A stretch of DNA of 64,000 nt from JAJXWB01 sp046349215 (GCA_046349215.1 JAXMCV010000005.1:62001-126000), one strand, 5' to 3'; counted from the stretch's first letter, positions 17,792 to 27,478 are shown. The notes: generated from the sequence alone by a model not told the origin. Numbers and translations: made by a program.

Positions 17792-18850
17792 ATGCGTTCG
17801 TCCGACCTCAAGAGCCGTCTCGCGCCGGTCCTGCCTCTGATCGCAGGCTTTTTCGGCCTGATGGCGGTCGGCCACGCCTTTCCGGCCTTCGCCGGCGTCA
17901 TCGACCTGGCGTTGCCGTTCTTCGGGCTCATCGGCCTCGGATTCATCTGTGGACGAATGTTCGACTTCGGCGAGGAGGGGCTCGCCTGGGTGAACGTCTA
18001 CATCGTCTACGCCGCGCTGCCGTCGCTGATGTTCACCCTCGTCTCGAAGACGCCGGTCGCCGAACTCCTGAACCTCAGGTTCGTGGCCTGCACCGTGGGC
18101 GCGACGATCACCGCCTTCTCCATCGCCTTCCTCGTCGGCATGAAGGCCACCCGCAACGCGCAGGAGGCGGCGATCCAGGGGCTGGTCGGCGGCTACGCCA
18201 ACATCGGCTACATGGGGCCGGGCCTGACGCTTGCGGCGCTGGGCGCCGGCTCGGCCGCGCCGACCGCGCTGATCTTCGTGGCCGACACGATCTTCCTGTT
18301 TTCCGCCGTGCCGCTGCTGATGGCGGCAGGACGCCAGGACGGCGAGTCCGTCGCCCGCACCATCGGGCGGGCTCTCGTCCGTGCCTTCACAAATCCATTT
18401 AATCTATCGGTCTTTGTCGCTGTAGTAGCAGCATATTTCTCGTGGCAGCCGCCTGCGCCGATAGCCCGTATGACCGTGCTCCTGTCCGGATCGGCCGCGC
18501 CCGCCGCCCTGTTCGCACTGGGCGTCACGGTGGCGCTGCGGCCCATGCGCCGCGTTGCGCCGGAACTGCCGGTCCTGCTCGCCATCAAGCTGATCGGCCA
18601 TCCGCTCGTCGTCTATCTCTACCTGTCGCTCGTCGGCGGCTTCGACCGGGTCTGGACCTTTACGGCCGTCCTGATGGCCTCGCTGCCGCCAGCGCTGAAC
18701 GTCTTCGTCATGGCCAGCCAGTACCGCACCTATGTCGAGCGCGCCTCGTCTGCCATCCTGGTCGGCACGCTGCTTTCGGTCGTCACCGTGACAGGCCTGC
18801 TTTGGCTCATCACAACGGGCGCGCTGCCAGTAAATCTGCTCGTCCGGTGA
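17792..18850 (+). CDS. AEC-family (auxin efflux carrier-like) transporter
   Basis: About 352 residues in roughly ten membrane helices, as in the AEC family: LPFFGLIGLGFICGRMFDF, LVGGYANIGYMGPGLTLAAL in the middle (the conserved NxxxxGxP-like crossover) and a second five-helix half ending LLSVVTVTGLLWLITTGALP. Family members export malate, malonate or other organic acids. The ATG at 17792 is chosen; the frame is open 20 codons upstream, and no strong Shine-Dalgarno site decides. Confidence 0.87.
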   Translation: MRSSDLKSRLAPVLPLIAGFFGLMAVGHAFPAFAGVIDLALPFFGLIGLGFICGRMFDFGEEGLAWVNVYIVYAALPSLMFTLVSKTPVAELLNLRFVACTVGATITAFSIAFLVGMKATRNAQEAAIQGLVGGYANIGYMGPGLTLAALGAGSAAPTALIFVADTIFLFSAVPLLMAAGRQDGESVARTIGRALVRAFTNPFNLSVFVAVVAAYFSWQPPAPIARMTVLLSGSAAPAALFALGVTVALRPMRRVAPELPVLLAIKLIGHPLVVYLYLSLVGGFDRVWTFTAVLMASLPPALNVFVMASQYRTYVERASSAILVGTLLSVVTVTGLLWLITTGALPVNLLVR

Positions 18851-18915
18851 AAGGGAAACGCTGCGTTAGAACTTGCCTGTCAAAATGATTCCTCAACAGG
18901 TGCAAGAGGGTTGTT

Positions 18916-20160
18916 ATGGCGGGCGGTTCTGTCGGCAAGCGCAAGGCCGAGCGACGGGATTGCTACGTCAAGGCGCAGGCTCTCGTTCCGGGCCGTGACC
19001 CCGTCGATTGCATCATCATCAATTTCAGCGCCACCGGAGCGCGGGCGAGGCTCTCGGCGGAAGCCGAACTGCCGGCGCGCTTCAAGCTGTTCATCCCTTC
19101 GCGCCCCGAGACGAAGGCGGCCTTGCTGCGCTGGCGCAACGGGCTGGAGTTCGGCTGCGAATATTCGACCGGCGTCGCCGATGAGAACGCCTTTTTCGCG
19201 CTGGTCGACCGCGTGGACGCGATCGAGGCGAAGCTCGGCGCGGCGCCCGCCGCGCCCGTGACGCTTGCAGGCGCCGAGCCGAAGGCCGACCACAGGCTCG
19301 ATGCCGCGCATCCCGTTGCTGCGATGGACGAGGGGCTCGCTGCACGGCTCGCTGCGCTCGAAAGCAGGCTCGTCTCCCCACCCGCCGCCGCTCCCGAAGT
19401 GGACCCGGCGCTCGCCGAGCGCATGGCGAGCCTCGAGAGGGCTGTCGCGCTGCTCGAGGCGCAGCCGTCCGTCGCGCCCGGATTGCCCGATGGCGCCGTC
19501 AACATGGACGCCGTCCGCGTCGCTATCGACGCGCGGATCGCCGCCCAGCGACCGCCGGCCGTGCCCGCCGAACTCGTCGAGCGTCTGGCCCGTCTCGAAG
19601 CGGAGGTCGCGAAGAAGCCGGAGCTCGTCTACGAATCCGGCGTTCCGCAGCAGATCGTGCGGCCGGAGACCGATCCGGCCGTCTTCAGAAAGATCGCCGA
19701 ACTCGAAGCGAAGCTGCTGACCCAGGCGCGCACGGTCGAGCAGGCCGTCGACCTCTCGCCGCTCGAACGCAAGATCGAGAAATACGGCAAGACCGCGCAG
19801 GAATACGCCATGCGGGTCGAACGTTTCCTCACCCAGCGGATCGAGGAAATGGAACTGAAGCAGATTTCCGCCCCGGCCGCGCCGCCGCCGCGCGGCGCCG
19901 GCGTCGCCGAACTCGACAGCAAGATCGAAATCCTGACAAGTCGACTGGATGCGCGCAGCGCGTCCGGCGGCCTCGACGAGCTTGCCGACCGCGTCTCCAA
20001 TCTCGAGATCAGCCTCCTCGAATTGCGCGACGGCGCCGCCGCGCCCGATCTCGCCGGGCGCCTGGCGCAGATCGAATCCCGTCAGGGCGAGGTCATGAGC
20101 GCCTTGCGCAACGTTCTGGCGTTGCTGACCGCGCAGTCGGACCGCCGCAAGGCCAGCTGA
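18916..20160 (+). CDS. PilZ-domain protein with long coiled coil
   Basis: 414 residues. The first 100 form a PilZ-like domain: an Arg-rich start (KRKAERRDCYVKA) and NFSATGARARL, which fits the (D/N)xSxxG c-di-GMP loop. The rest alternates Glu/Ala/Leu-rich heptads (LAARLAALESRL, LVERLARLEAEVAKK, LAGRLAQIESRQGEV), predicting long coiled coils separated by Pro/Ala-rich linkers. It is probably a c-di-GMP-responsive scaffold or regulator; the binding Arg motif is less canonical than RxxxR, so binding is inference. Its stop directly abuts the stop of the ubiH-like gene. Confidence 0.8.
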   Translation: MAGGSVGKRKAERRDCYVKAQALVPGRDPVDCIIINFSATGARARLSAEAELPARFKLFIPSRPETKAALLRWRNGLEFGCEYSTGVADENAFFALVDRVDAIEAKLGAAPAAPVTLAGAEPKADHRLDAAHPVAAMDEGLAARLAALESRLVSPPAAAPEVDPALAERMASLERAVALLEAQPSVAPGLPDGAVNMDAVRVAIDARIAAQRPPAVPAELVERLARLEAEVAKKPELVYESGVPQQIVRPETDPAVFRKIAELEAKLLTQARTVEQAVDLSPLERKIEKYGKTAQEYAMRVERFLTQRIEEMELKQISAPAAPPPRGAGVAELDSKIEILTSRLDARSASGGLDELADRVSNLEISLLELRDGAAAPDLAGRLAQIESRQGEVMSALRNVLALLTAQSDRRKAS

Positions 20161-21402
20161 TCAGCGTCCCGAAAGCGCCGAGGGCGTGAAGGCGCCGAGC
20201 GAGCGCGCCAGCGAGGGCTGGATGCCTTCGCGCAGCACGGCGCGCCGGAGCGGACCGATCGCCGTGACCGCCGCCAGCGTCAGGCCGCGCAGGAGGTCGA
20301 CCGGCAGAATGTCGGCGAGCAGCGAGCGGTTCATCAGGTCGACGCCGCGCGTCCTCAGGTCGATGTCGGCGCGGCGCATGCGCTCGTATTCGGCGACCGC
20401 GGCGTCCACCGCCCTCGCGTCCGTCAGGTCGACGCCGTCGAGCGCCAACGCCGCGTCCGTCGCGTCGCGGATGCCGAGGTTCAGTCCCTGCGCCGCCAGC
20501 GGCGGGAAGACGTGGCAGGCTTCGCCGACCAGCATCAGGCGCGGCCCGCTGACTTTCGCTGTCCGCATGCAGGCCATCGGGAAGGCGCCGAGCCGGCCCT
20601 CGATCTCGATCGCGCCGAAGCGATAGTGCGACTGCTCCTCGATCTCGGCGGCGAGTTCGCGCGCCGGCAGCGCCATGCGACGCTTCGCTTCGGCCGGCGA
20701 CATCAGCCAGACGAGGCTGGAGCGATGCGCAGCGTCCGGCATCGAGGGCATGGGCACGAAGGTGAACGGGCCCTGGCGGGTATGGAATTCCGTGGTGATG
20801 CCGCCATGACTGCGGCGATGACGCAGGAGGCCGGTCACCGCGACCTGCGGATAGGACCATTCCTTGACCTCGACGCCCGCCGTGCGGCGGGCGAGCGAAT
20901 TGCGGCCGTCGCCGGCGACGACGAGGGCGCATTCGATGCGGCGGCCGTCGGCCAGCGTCGCCGTCACGCCGTCGGGGCGCACGTCATAGGCCTCGATCAG
21001 CGTCTCGTAGCGCGTGATGGCCGGCATTTCGGCGGCGAGCTGCGCATAGCGGGCGACGATGTCGTCGTTGGTGATGTTGAGGCCGAAGGCGTCGAGGCCG
21101 ATCTCGCTGGCCTCGAACACGGCCGGCGGCGGCCGGAAGATCGAGGACGTGTCGTCGATGATGCGGATGCCGAGCACTTCGGCGGAAATCTCGTCGAGCT
21201 TCTCGCGCAGGCCGAGGTCGTCGAGCAGTCGGAGCGAACCTTCGAACAGGGCGACCGTGCGGCCGGGCAGGGGGCCGGGCGTGACGCCGACCAGCGCGAC
21301 GGAATGGCCGCCGCGCGCCAGCGCGATGGCCGCGATCAGGCCGGACGCGCCCGATCCCGCCACGAGAATGTCGGCGCGAATGGGGTCGGCGCTCTCGGTC
21401 AT
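20161..21402 (-). CDS. UbiH/COQ6-family FAD-dependent hydroxylase
   Basis: 413 residues. FAD-binding motifs are VAGSGASGLIAAIALARGG (Rossmann GxGxxG), VVAGDGRNSLARR (DG motif) and MLVGEACHVFPPLAAQGLNL (GD-like motif, with GEACH in place of GDAAH). The family hydroxylates the aromatic ring in ubiquinone synthesis; which position is uncertain. Start: ATG at 21402 with GGAGG seven bases upstream, rather than the longer frame at 21423. Convergent with the PilZ gene with no spacer. Confidence 0.87.
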   Translation of the reverse strand: MTESADPIRADILVAGSGASGLIAAIALARGGHSVALVGVTPGPLPGRTVALFEGSLRLLDDLGLREKLDEISAEVLGIRIIDDTSSIFRPPPAVFEASEIGLDAFGLNITNDDIVARYAQLAAEMPAITRYETLIEAYDVRPDGVTATLADGRRIECALVVAGDGRNSLARRTAGVEVKEWSYPQVAVTGLLRHRRSHGGITTEFHTRQGPFTFVPMPSMPDAAHRSSLVWLMSPAEAKRRMALPARELAAEIEEQSHYRFGAIEIEGRLGAFPMACMRTAKVSGPRLMLVGEACHVFPPLAAQGLNLGIRDATDAALALDGVDLTDARAVDAAVAEYERMRRADIDLRTRGVDLMNRSLLADILPVDLLRGLTLAAVTAIGPLRRAVLREGIQPSLARSLGAFTPSALSGR

Positions 21403-21486
21403 CTCAAATCCTCCGGAACCCATAGATAACGCTCCGCCGGGGTTCCGGCGAGGCGCGGGAATATCCTGTGGCTGCGTGTCGCAGGT

Positions 21487-22458
21487 TCAGGGAATCAGGA
21501 TCAGCATGCCCGTCGTGTCGCGGCCCTGCAGCAGGGTGTGCGCCTTGACGGCGTCCTCGAGCTTGAGCTTGCCGGTGATCGGGATCTTGATGGTTCCGTC
21601 GGCCAGCTGCTTCATCAGGTCCTTCGCCATCTTCTTCTTGCGTTCCGGGTCGGCGAGGTAGGTGAACAGCGTCGGGCGGGTCGCGAAGAGCGAGCCCTTC
21701 TGGCCGAGGATGCCGATATTGAAGGCGTCGATCGGGCCCGACGCCGAACCGAAGCTCGCGAACATGCCGAGCGGGCGGATGCAGTCGAGCGAGCCGGGGA
21801 AGGTCGCCTTGCCGACGCCGTCATAGACCACGTTGCAGAGCTTGCCCTTGGTGATCTCCTTGACGCGGGCGACCCAGTCCTCGGTCCGGTAGAGGATGAC
21901 GTGCTTTGCCCCGAATTTTTTGGCGAGCTTGGCTTTCTCCTCCGAGCCGACCGTGCCGATGACGGTCGCGCCCAGCGCCTTGCCCCACTGGCAGAGGATG
22001 GAGCCGACGCCGCCGGCCGCCGCATGGACGAGGATCGTGTCGCCTTCCTTCACCTTGTGGACCTGGCGCAGCAGGTATTGCGCGGTCAGGCCCTTCAGCA
22101 TCAGGCCGGCCGCCGTCTCGTAGGAGACCGCCTTCGGCAGGCTGACGGCGAGGGCTTCCGGGAGGTTGCGGACTTCCGCATAGCCGCCGATCGTGCCGGC
22201 GTAGGCGACCCGGTCGCCGACCTTGAATTCCTTGACGCCCTTGCCGACAGCGATCACGTCGCCCGCGCCCTCGTTGCCGGGAATGAAGGGCAGGGGCGAG
22301 GGATAGGCGCCGGTGCGGAAATAGATGTCGAGATAGTTCACGCCGATGGCGCGCTGGCGGATCTGGATTTCGCCCGCGCCGGGCGCGGGCACGTCGACGT
22401 CCTCGTAGCTGAGGACTTCCGGACCGCCCGTCTGATGTACGCGTATCGCCTTGACCAT
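21487..22458 (-). CDS. NADPH:quinone oxidoreductase (zeta-crystallin type MDR)
   Basis: 323 residues of the medium-chain dehydrogenase/reductase superfamily without zinc ligands. The N-terminal GroES-like domain carries IGVNYLDIYFRTGAYP and FIPGNEGAGDVIAVG. The nucleotide-binding motif is VHAAAGGVGSILCQWGKALG. Such enzymes reduce quinones with NADPH. It diverges from the SulP gene and lies 84 bp downstream of the ubiH-like gene on the same strand. Confidence 0.93.
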   Translation of the reverse strand: MVKAIRVHQTGGPEVLSYEDVDVPAPGAGEIQIRQRAIGVNYLDIYFRTGAYPSPLPFIPGNEGAGDVIAVGKGVKEFKVGDRVAYAGTIGGYAEVRNLPEALAVSLPKAVSYETAAGLMLKGLTAQYLLRQVHKVKEGDTILVHAAAGGVGSILCQWGKALGATVIGTVGSEEKAKLAKKFGAKHVILYRTEDWVARVKEITKGKLCNVVYDGVGKATFPGSLDCIRPLGMFASFGSASGPIDAFNIGILGQKGSLFATRPTLFTYLADPERKKKMAKDLMKQLADGTIKIPITGKLKLEDAVKAHTLLQGRDTTGMLILIP

Positions 22459-22600
22459 TTCGCCCCTCGTTCGTTCAGCGGGCGATGCGCCCGCGCGATG
22501 CGCCGATCATGCGTTTGCGCTGCGTCATGCGCAACGGCGTTGCAGATGGTCCGGCCGATCGCCTAGCATCCGTCAAGACTCAGACGCACAGGAGAGAAAA

Positions 22601-24331
22601 ACGAGCGCCATCGCCGAGAGCCCGCGCAGGTCCCCCAGTTTCCGCGACCTGTTTTCGCCAAAACTCGTCACCGTGCTGCGCGAAGGCTATTCGCTCGCCT
22701 ACCTGCGGCAGGATGCGCTGGCGGGCCTCACCGTCGCTGTCGTCGCCATCCCCCTATCGATGGCGATCGCCATCGCCTCCGGCGCCTCGCCGGCGGCCGG
22801 CCTCACGACGGCGGTCATCGGCGGCTTCATCATCTCGGCGCTCGGCGGCAGCCGCTACCAGATCGGCGGGCCGGCCGGCGCTTTCATCGTGCTGGTCGCC
22901 AAGACCATCGAGACGCAGGGGTACGACGGCTTCCTGCTGGCGACCATCATGGCGGGCTTCCTGCTGCTGGCGCTCGGCTATCTCAGGCTCGGCTCGCTCA
23001 TCAAATACATCCCGCACAGCGTGCTGGTGGCCTTCACCGCCGGCATAGCCGTCATCATCATGGCAAGCCAGATGCGCGACGTTTTCGGCCTGTCGCTCGT
23101 CAAGGAACCCGCCGCCTTCGTGCCGAAGGTCGAGGCCCTGTGGGCGGCGCGCGACACGTTCAACCCGACAGCGCTCGGCGTTGCGCTGGCGACGCTGGCG
23201 ACGATCCTGTCGCTCAAATGGTGGAACCCGCATTTCCCGGGCCTGCTCGTCGCGGTCGCCGGCGCCGCCGCGCTCGCCTTCGCCTTCCACCTGCCTGTCG
23301 AGACGATCGGCGCCCGCTTCGGCGCGCTGCCGACCTCGCCGCCCATGCCGCACTTGCCGGCGTTCTCCTTCGAGAAACTGATGGCGGTGACGCCGGCCGC
23401 CTTCGCCATCGCGCTGCTCGGCGGCATCGAATCCCTCCTGTCCGCCGCCGTCGCCGACGGCATGACCGGCCGGCGCCACCGCTCGAATTGCGAACTCGTC
23501 GCGCAGGGCTACGCCAACATCGTCTCGGCCTTGTTCGGCGGGCTGTGCGCGACCGGCACGATCGCCCGTACCGCGACCAACGTGCGCGCCCACGCGCACG
23601 GGCCTGTCGCCGGCATGCTGCACGCCGTCTTCGTGCTCGTCTTCATGCTGGTCGCCGGGCCGCTCGTCTCCTACGTGCCGCTGGCGGCGCTCGCCGCCGT
23701 TCTCGTCGTCGTGTCCTGGAACATGATGGAGAAAGAGGAGATCCGCGCCATCTTCCGCCGCGATTACGCGGAGGCCGGAATCTTCCTCGCGGTCGTCGGC
23801 CTGACCGTATTCCGCGACGTGTCGGAGGCGATCGCCGTCGGCGTGACGCTCGGTTCGCTCCTGTTTATGCACCGCATCGCCACCGTCGTGGAGCAGACGA
23901 CCAAGACGCAATTGTTCGAACCGGACGTCCCCGACGAGATCCGGCGCGGCGGAACGCATGAATTCGAGACCGGCGGCATCGCTTCGCTGTCGCTGCGCGG
24001 ACCCCTGTTCTTCGGCGCGGCGGGGTTCGTTTCCTCCGTGCTGGACAATATCGGCGAGCGGCCGCGTGGCTTCGTGCTCGACCTGTCGCGCGTGCCGTTC
24101 ATCGACGAGACGGCGGCGCATGCGCTGATCAGCTTCTTCCACAAAGCGAAGAAACGCGGCGTGCGCGTCGCCGTCGCCGGCATCCAGCCGCATGTGCTGC
24201 ACACGATCGTCCACAGCGGCCTGCCGCGCCATCTCGTGTTGCTCGCGCCGGATTTCGACACGGCGATGAAACGGCTGGCGAAGGCGGAGGGAGAGGGGCC
24301 GCCGCGGGAAGCCGGCGAAGGCGCCGGGTAG
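22601..24331 (+). CDS. SulP-family anion permease with STAS domain (non-canonical start)
   Basis: About 576 residues. LREGYSLAYLRQDALAGLTV opens the SulP domain, IGGPAGAFIVL is the conserved membrane motif, and a C-terminal STAS domain follows from about residue 460 (LSLRGPLFFGAAG, GFVLDLSRVPFIDETAAHAL). It imports sulfate or another anion such as bicarbonate. The start is a problem: the only upstream ATG is far away at 22451, while a clear AGGAGAG at 22590-22596 is followed four bases later by ACG (22601) and then ATC (22610). One of these rare codons, or a downstream CTG near 22649, must be used, or an ATG was lost. Confidence 0.85.
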   Translation, partial: TSAIAESPRRSPSFRDLFSPKLVTVLREGYSLAYLRQDALAGLTVAVVAIPLSMAIAIASGASPAAGLTTAVIGGFIISALGGSRYQIGGPAGAFIVLVAKTIETQGYDGFLLATIMAGFLLLALGYLRLGSLIKYIPHSVLVAFTAGIAVIIMASQMRDVFGLSLVKEPAAFVPKVEALWAARDTFNPTALGVALATLATILSLKWWNPHFPGLLVAVAGAAALAFAFHLPVETIGARFGALPTSPPMPHLPAFSFEKLMAVTPAAFAIALLGGIESLLSAAVADGMTGRRHRSNCELVAQGYANIVSALFGGLCATGTIARTATNVRAHAHGPVAGMLHAVFVLVFMLVAGPLVSYVPLAALAAVLVVVSWNMMEKEEIRAIFRRDYAEAGIFLAVVGLTVFRDVSEAIAVGVTLGSLLFMHRIATVVEQTTKTQLFEPDVPDEIRRGGTHEFETGGIASLSLRGPLFFGAAGFVSSVLDNIGERPRGFVLDLSRVPFIDETAAHALISFFHKAKKRGVRVAVAGIQPHVLHTIVHSGLPRHLVLLAPDFDTAMKRLAKAEGEGPPREAGEGAG

Positions 24332-24339
24332 CGCTTGCG

Positions 24340-24621
24340 TCAGCGCGGGCGGAAACCGCGGAATCCGGACGGTATTTCCGGTTTCTCGATCAGCTTGAAC
24401 ACCGCCAGAAGGAGCACGGCGCCGATCGTGGCGTTGACGATCTCGGCAATCATGCCGCCGTTCAGTGAGAGCCCGATCCGCGGCAGCAACGCGTCCCCGA
24501 TCGCCGCGCCGACGAAGCCGACGACGATGCTGCCGATGAGGCCAAGGCCGCGCCGCCTCATGATGCGGCCCGCGAGCCAGCCGGCGATGGCGCCTATGAT
24601 CAGCCAGACAACCAGCCCCAT
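24340..24621 (-). CDS. GlsB/YeaQ/YmgE family stress-response membrane protein
   Basis: 93 residues with three membrane helices and the Gly-rich family pattern GAIAGWLAGRIMRRRGLGLI then IVVGFVGAAIGDALL. The family (also called transglycosylase-associated) is general-stress linked; its molecular role is unknown. GGAGGC six bases upstream supports the ATG. Convergent with the SulP gene 8 bp away. Confidence 0.88.
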   Translation of the reverse strand: MGLVVWLIIGAIAGWLAGRIMRRRGLGLIGSIVVGFVGAAIGDALLPRIGLSLNGGMIAEIVNATIGAVLLLAVFKLIEKPEIPSGFRGFRPR

Positions 24622-24746
24622 GGAAGCCTCCAGATGTTCCGGTCGATCATGTCACCGGGAGAGCCATCGCGCCACGCGCGATGTCGGTTCGCTTCTTCCG
24701 CGCCGGTCGGCGCCCCTCCCCGCAGGTGGGGCGGGATAGACGCCCG

Positions 24747-26081
24747 CTACGCCGCCGTTCCGGACAAATCGTAGGCTTCCGCCCGCTCCACCTTCACGTC
24801 CACGATATCGCCGACGCGCAGGCGGCGATGCGAGGCGATGTGGATCGTTCCGTCGATCTGCGGTGCATCGGCCATCGTGCGGCCCTTCGAGACGGACGGC
24901 CCCACTTCGTCGACGATCGCCTTCACGCGCCTGCCGATTTTCGCCCGCGAAATCTGCGCGGAGACCTTCTGCTGCGTCTCCATCAGGCGCTTCCATCGCG
25001 CCTTCTTCACATCCGCCGCGACAGGCTCGAGGCCCAGGTCGTTCGACGGCGCGCCGGCGACCGCCTCGTATTCGAAGGCGCCGGCGCGGTCGATCTTCGC
25101 TTCCGTGAGAAAATCGAGAAGCTGGCGGAAATCGTCTTCCGTCTCGCCGGGAAAGCCGACGATGAAGGTCGAGCGCACCGCAAGGTCGGGCACGGCGCGC
25201 CGCCAGGCGCGGATGCGCTCGAGCATCGTCTCGTGATCGCCCGGCCGCTTCATGGCGCGCAGGACTTTCGGCGAGGCGTGCTGGAAGGGGATGTCGAGGT
25301 AGGGCAGCACCTTGCCGTCCGCCATCAGTTCGAGAACCTCGTCGATGTGCGGATAGGGATAGATGTAGTGGAGGCGCACCCACGCGCCGAGCGAACCGAG
25401 TTCGCGCGCTAGGTCGATGAACTTCGTGCGCACCGCGCGGTCCGCGAATTGCGATTGCGCGTAGCGCAGGTCGAGGCCATAGGCGCCCGTGTCCTGCGAG
25501 ATGACCAGCAGTTCCTTGACGCCCGCGCGCACCAGCTTTTCGGCCTCGCGCAGCACTTCGCCGGCCGGACGCGAGACGAGTTTTCCGCGCAGCTTCGGGA
25601 TGATGCAAAAGGAGCAGGTATTGTTGCAGCCTTCCGAAATCTTCAGATAGGCGTAGTGGCGCGGCGTGAGTTTCACGCCCTGCTCGGGTACGAGATCGAG
25701 GAACGGATCGTGCGGCGGCGCGACCGCCTTGTGGACGGCGTCCATCACGCTCTCGTAGGCCTGCGGACCTGAAATCGAGAGCACGCCCGGCGCGGCCTTC
25801 TCGATCTGCTCGGGCTCGGCGCCCATGCAGCCCGTGACGATCACCTTGCCGTTTTCCGACAAGGCGGTGCGGATGGCGTCCAGCGATTCCTGCTTGGCGC
25901 TGTCGAGAAAGCCGCAGGTGTTGACGATGACGGCGTCGGCGCCGGTGTGGGTCTTCGAAAGCTCGTAGCCCTCGGCGCGCAGGCGCGTGACGATGCGCTC
26001 GGAATCGACCAGCGCCTTGGGGCAGCCGAGCGAGACGAAGGAAATCTTCGGGGCGGGCTTGTCGGAAAGGCTTTCGCTCAT
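24747..26081 (-). CDS. rimO: Ribosomal protein S12 methylthiotransferase
   Basis: 444 residues. The N-terminal UPF0004 domain has its three cluster cysteines at about 20 (SLGCPKALVDSE), 56 (NTCGF) and 85 (TGCMGAEP). The radical-SAM motif CNNTCSFC is at 152-159. The C-terminal TRAM domain follows. VDSE and the LGCPK context distinguish RimO from MiaB. It methylthiolates Asp of ribosomal protein S12. It stands alone between the GlsB gene and the Omp gene. Confidence 0.95.
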   Translation of the reverse strand: MSESLSDKPAPKISFVSLGCPKALVDSERIVTRLRAEGYELSKTHTGADAVIVNTCGFLDSAKQESLDAIRTALSENGKVIVTGCMGAEPEQIEKAAPGVLSISGPQAYESVMDAVHKAVAPPHDPFLDLVPEQGVKLTPRHYAYLKISEGCNNTCSFCIIPKLRGKLVSRPAGEVLREAEKLVRAGVKELLVISQDTGAYGLDLRYAQSQFADRAVRTKFIDLARELGSLGAWVRLHYIYPYPHIDEVLELMADGKVLPYLDIPFQHASPKVLRAMKRPGDHETMLERIRAWRRAVPDLAVRSTFIVGFPGETEDDFRQLLDFLTEAKIDRAGAFEYEAVAGAPSNDLGLEPVAADVKKARWKRLMETQQKVSAQISRAKIGRRVKAIVDEVGPSVSKGRTMADAPQIDGTIHIASHRRLRVGDIVDVKVERAEAYDLSGTAA

Positions 26082-26135
26082 GCCGGCGGAATAGAGAAGC
26101 GCGGGGGCAAGGGCAAGCTTGGCGGCGGGCGAACG

Positions 26136-26161
26136 AAAAAGCCCGGCCGCAGGGGCCGGGC
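26136..26161 (-). terminator. Rho-independent terminator of the outer-membrane protein gene
   Basis: Read on the minus strand: GCCCGGCC, a five-base loop, GGCCGGGC, then five T. The eight-base perfect GC stem followed by a T run lies 35 bp past the stop of the gene at 26197-26934. Confidence 0.85.
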
Positions 26162-26196
26162 GGAAGTCGATCTGGAGATATGGAAGGCGCAGGCGC

Positions 26197-26934
26197 CTAG
26201 AAGTGATAGTTCACGCCAAGACGGACCACGTGATTGGCGTTCTTCGCGGAGGCCGAGAACGGGACGCCCGAATAGGCGTCGACGTAATTCACGTTGGTTC
26301 GACCGAGATTGACGTACAGATATTCCGCCTTGATCGACCATTTCGGCGTGATCGCGTATTCGGCGCCGGCGCTGGCGGTCCAGCCGAGCTTCGTCCCGTT
26401 GTTGTTCGAGCCGTAGAAGGCGCGCGGAACGCCGAATCCGTCGACGCCGGCGATCGTGTTCGGGAAATTGGCGTTGCCGTAGGCGAGACCGCCGGTCCCG
26501 TAGATCAGCAGGCGATCCATCGGCGTGAAGCCCAGTCGTCCGCGAACCGTGCCGAAATAGCCGGAGGTATTCGTGGCGCCGCCATAGCCCCAATTGTTCG
26601 CGCTGGACGATCCGCTTCGGTAATTGATGTCGGTCTCGAGACCGAACACGACCGGGCCGGTCTGGAAATTGTAGCCGATCTGGCCGCCGCCTGTGAAACC
26701 GACGCCGGATTGCGCATAATTGTTGAAGAAGGGCGCGTACTGGTATTTCGAGTCGCCGATCGTCGCGCCGGCGTTGAGGCCGACGTAGAAGCCCGTCCAG
26801 GTGAACAGGGGCGGGGCGATGTAGGCCGGCGCGGCGGGGGCGACGGTGCGGCGGGGCAGATCGGCGGCGAGCGCTCCGCCTGCCGTCAGGGCGGCGAGCG
26901 CGGTCCCCTGAACGATTCGAACCAGCGTTTTCAT
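26197..26934 (-). CDS. Outer-membrane beta-barrel protein, Omp25/RopB-like
   Basis: 245 residues. A signal peptide ends at ALAAD, followed by FTWTGFYVGLNAGATIG, the hallmark start of alphaproteobacterial Omp25/Omp31/RopB barrels. Alternating strands follow (GQIGYNFQTGPVVFGLETDI, VRGRLGFTPMDRLLIYGTGG, KWSIKAEYLYVNLG) and the chain ends in NYHF with the terminal Phe required for barrel assembly. The ATG at 26934 has GAGGT seven bases upstream, so the longer frame is rejected. It ends at its own terminator. Confidence 0.93.
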   Translation of the reverse strand: MKTLVRIVQGTALAALTAGGALAADLPRRTVAPAAPAYIAPPLFTWTGFYVGLNAGATIGDSKYQYAPFFNNYAQSGVGFTGGGQIGYNFQTGPVVFGLETDINYRSGSSSANNWGYGGATNTSGYFGTVRGRLGFTPMDRLLIYGTGGLAYGNANFPNTIAGVDGFGVPRAFYGSNNNGTKLGWTASAGAEYAITPKWSIKAEYLYVNLGRTNVNYVDAYSGVPFSASAKNANHVVRLGVNYHF

Positions 26935-27163
26935 GTGTATTACCTCTACTGAAACGGCGCCCCATGCCCGATACGAGGCGAGTCTTCCGCTGCGATGCCG
27001 GCGGCAAGCGGGAGAGAACGGGGCGAAAGCCTGTCCAAAACCCGACGATTGCGGCAGCGCAGCGAGGCTCGTCGCTGCGCATAACGCAACGCGGACGGGG
27101 CGGTTCCGCTTTGCGCCGGCAGTCGTGTGCGCTAGTTTCGCCACCGAACATCCCGGAGCGACC

Positions 27164-27457
27164 ATGAGATCCGCGCGCCCAGTCCTCGCCGTCCTGACCT
27201 TCTGCCTGCTGGCCGCCGCGCCGGCCGGCGCGGCCGATTATTCGCGCGCCGTCGCGGTCGAGGAGGCGGGCTCGGTCTGGCAGGGCCATTTCACCGGCGG
27301 CAATAACCTCGCCCCCGGCGTCGAGCCCATTCCGCTCGCCTGGGTGGACGTGAAGGAGCGCTTCGCCTCGCTGCGCGAGTGCTCGGCCTGGCTGCACCAG
27401 ATGAAGCGCGCCTATTCCACCTATGAGGGCTGGAAGGGATGCATGCGCATCCGCTGA
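27164..27457 (+). CDS. Small secreted protein of unknown function
   Basis: 97 residues with a clear signal peptide (LAVLTFCLLAAAPAGAA). The mature part of about 75 residues contains two cysteines (SLRECSAWLHQM and GWKGCMRIR) that could form a disulfide. The ATG is preceded by GGAG. It diverges from the outer-membrane barrel gene across 229 bp that hold no other gene. No family recognised. Confidence 0.65.
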   Translation: MRSARPVLAVLTFCLLAAAPAGAADYSRAVAVEEAGSVWQGHFTGGNNLAPGVEPIPLAWVDVKERFASLRECSAWLHQMKRAYSTYEGWKGCMRIR

Positions 27458-27478
27458 TGCCCCGCCGCGCCTGACCAG

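Noticed and set aside
22754..24232. Long minus-strand frame antisense to the SulP gene
   Set aside because: Arg/Asp/Glu/Gln-rich shadow composition; the plus-strand SulP and STAS motifs are clear.
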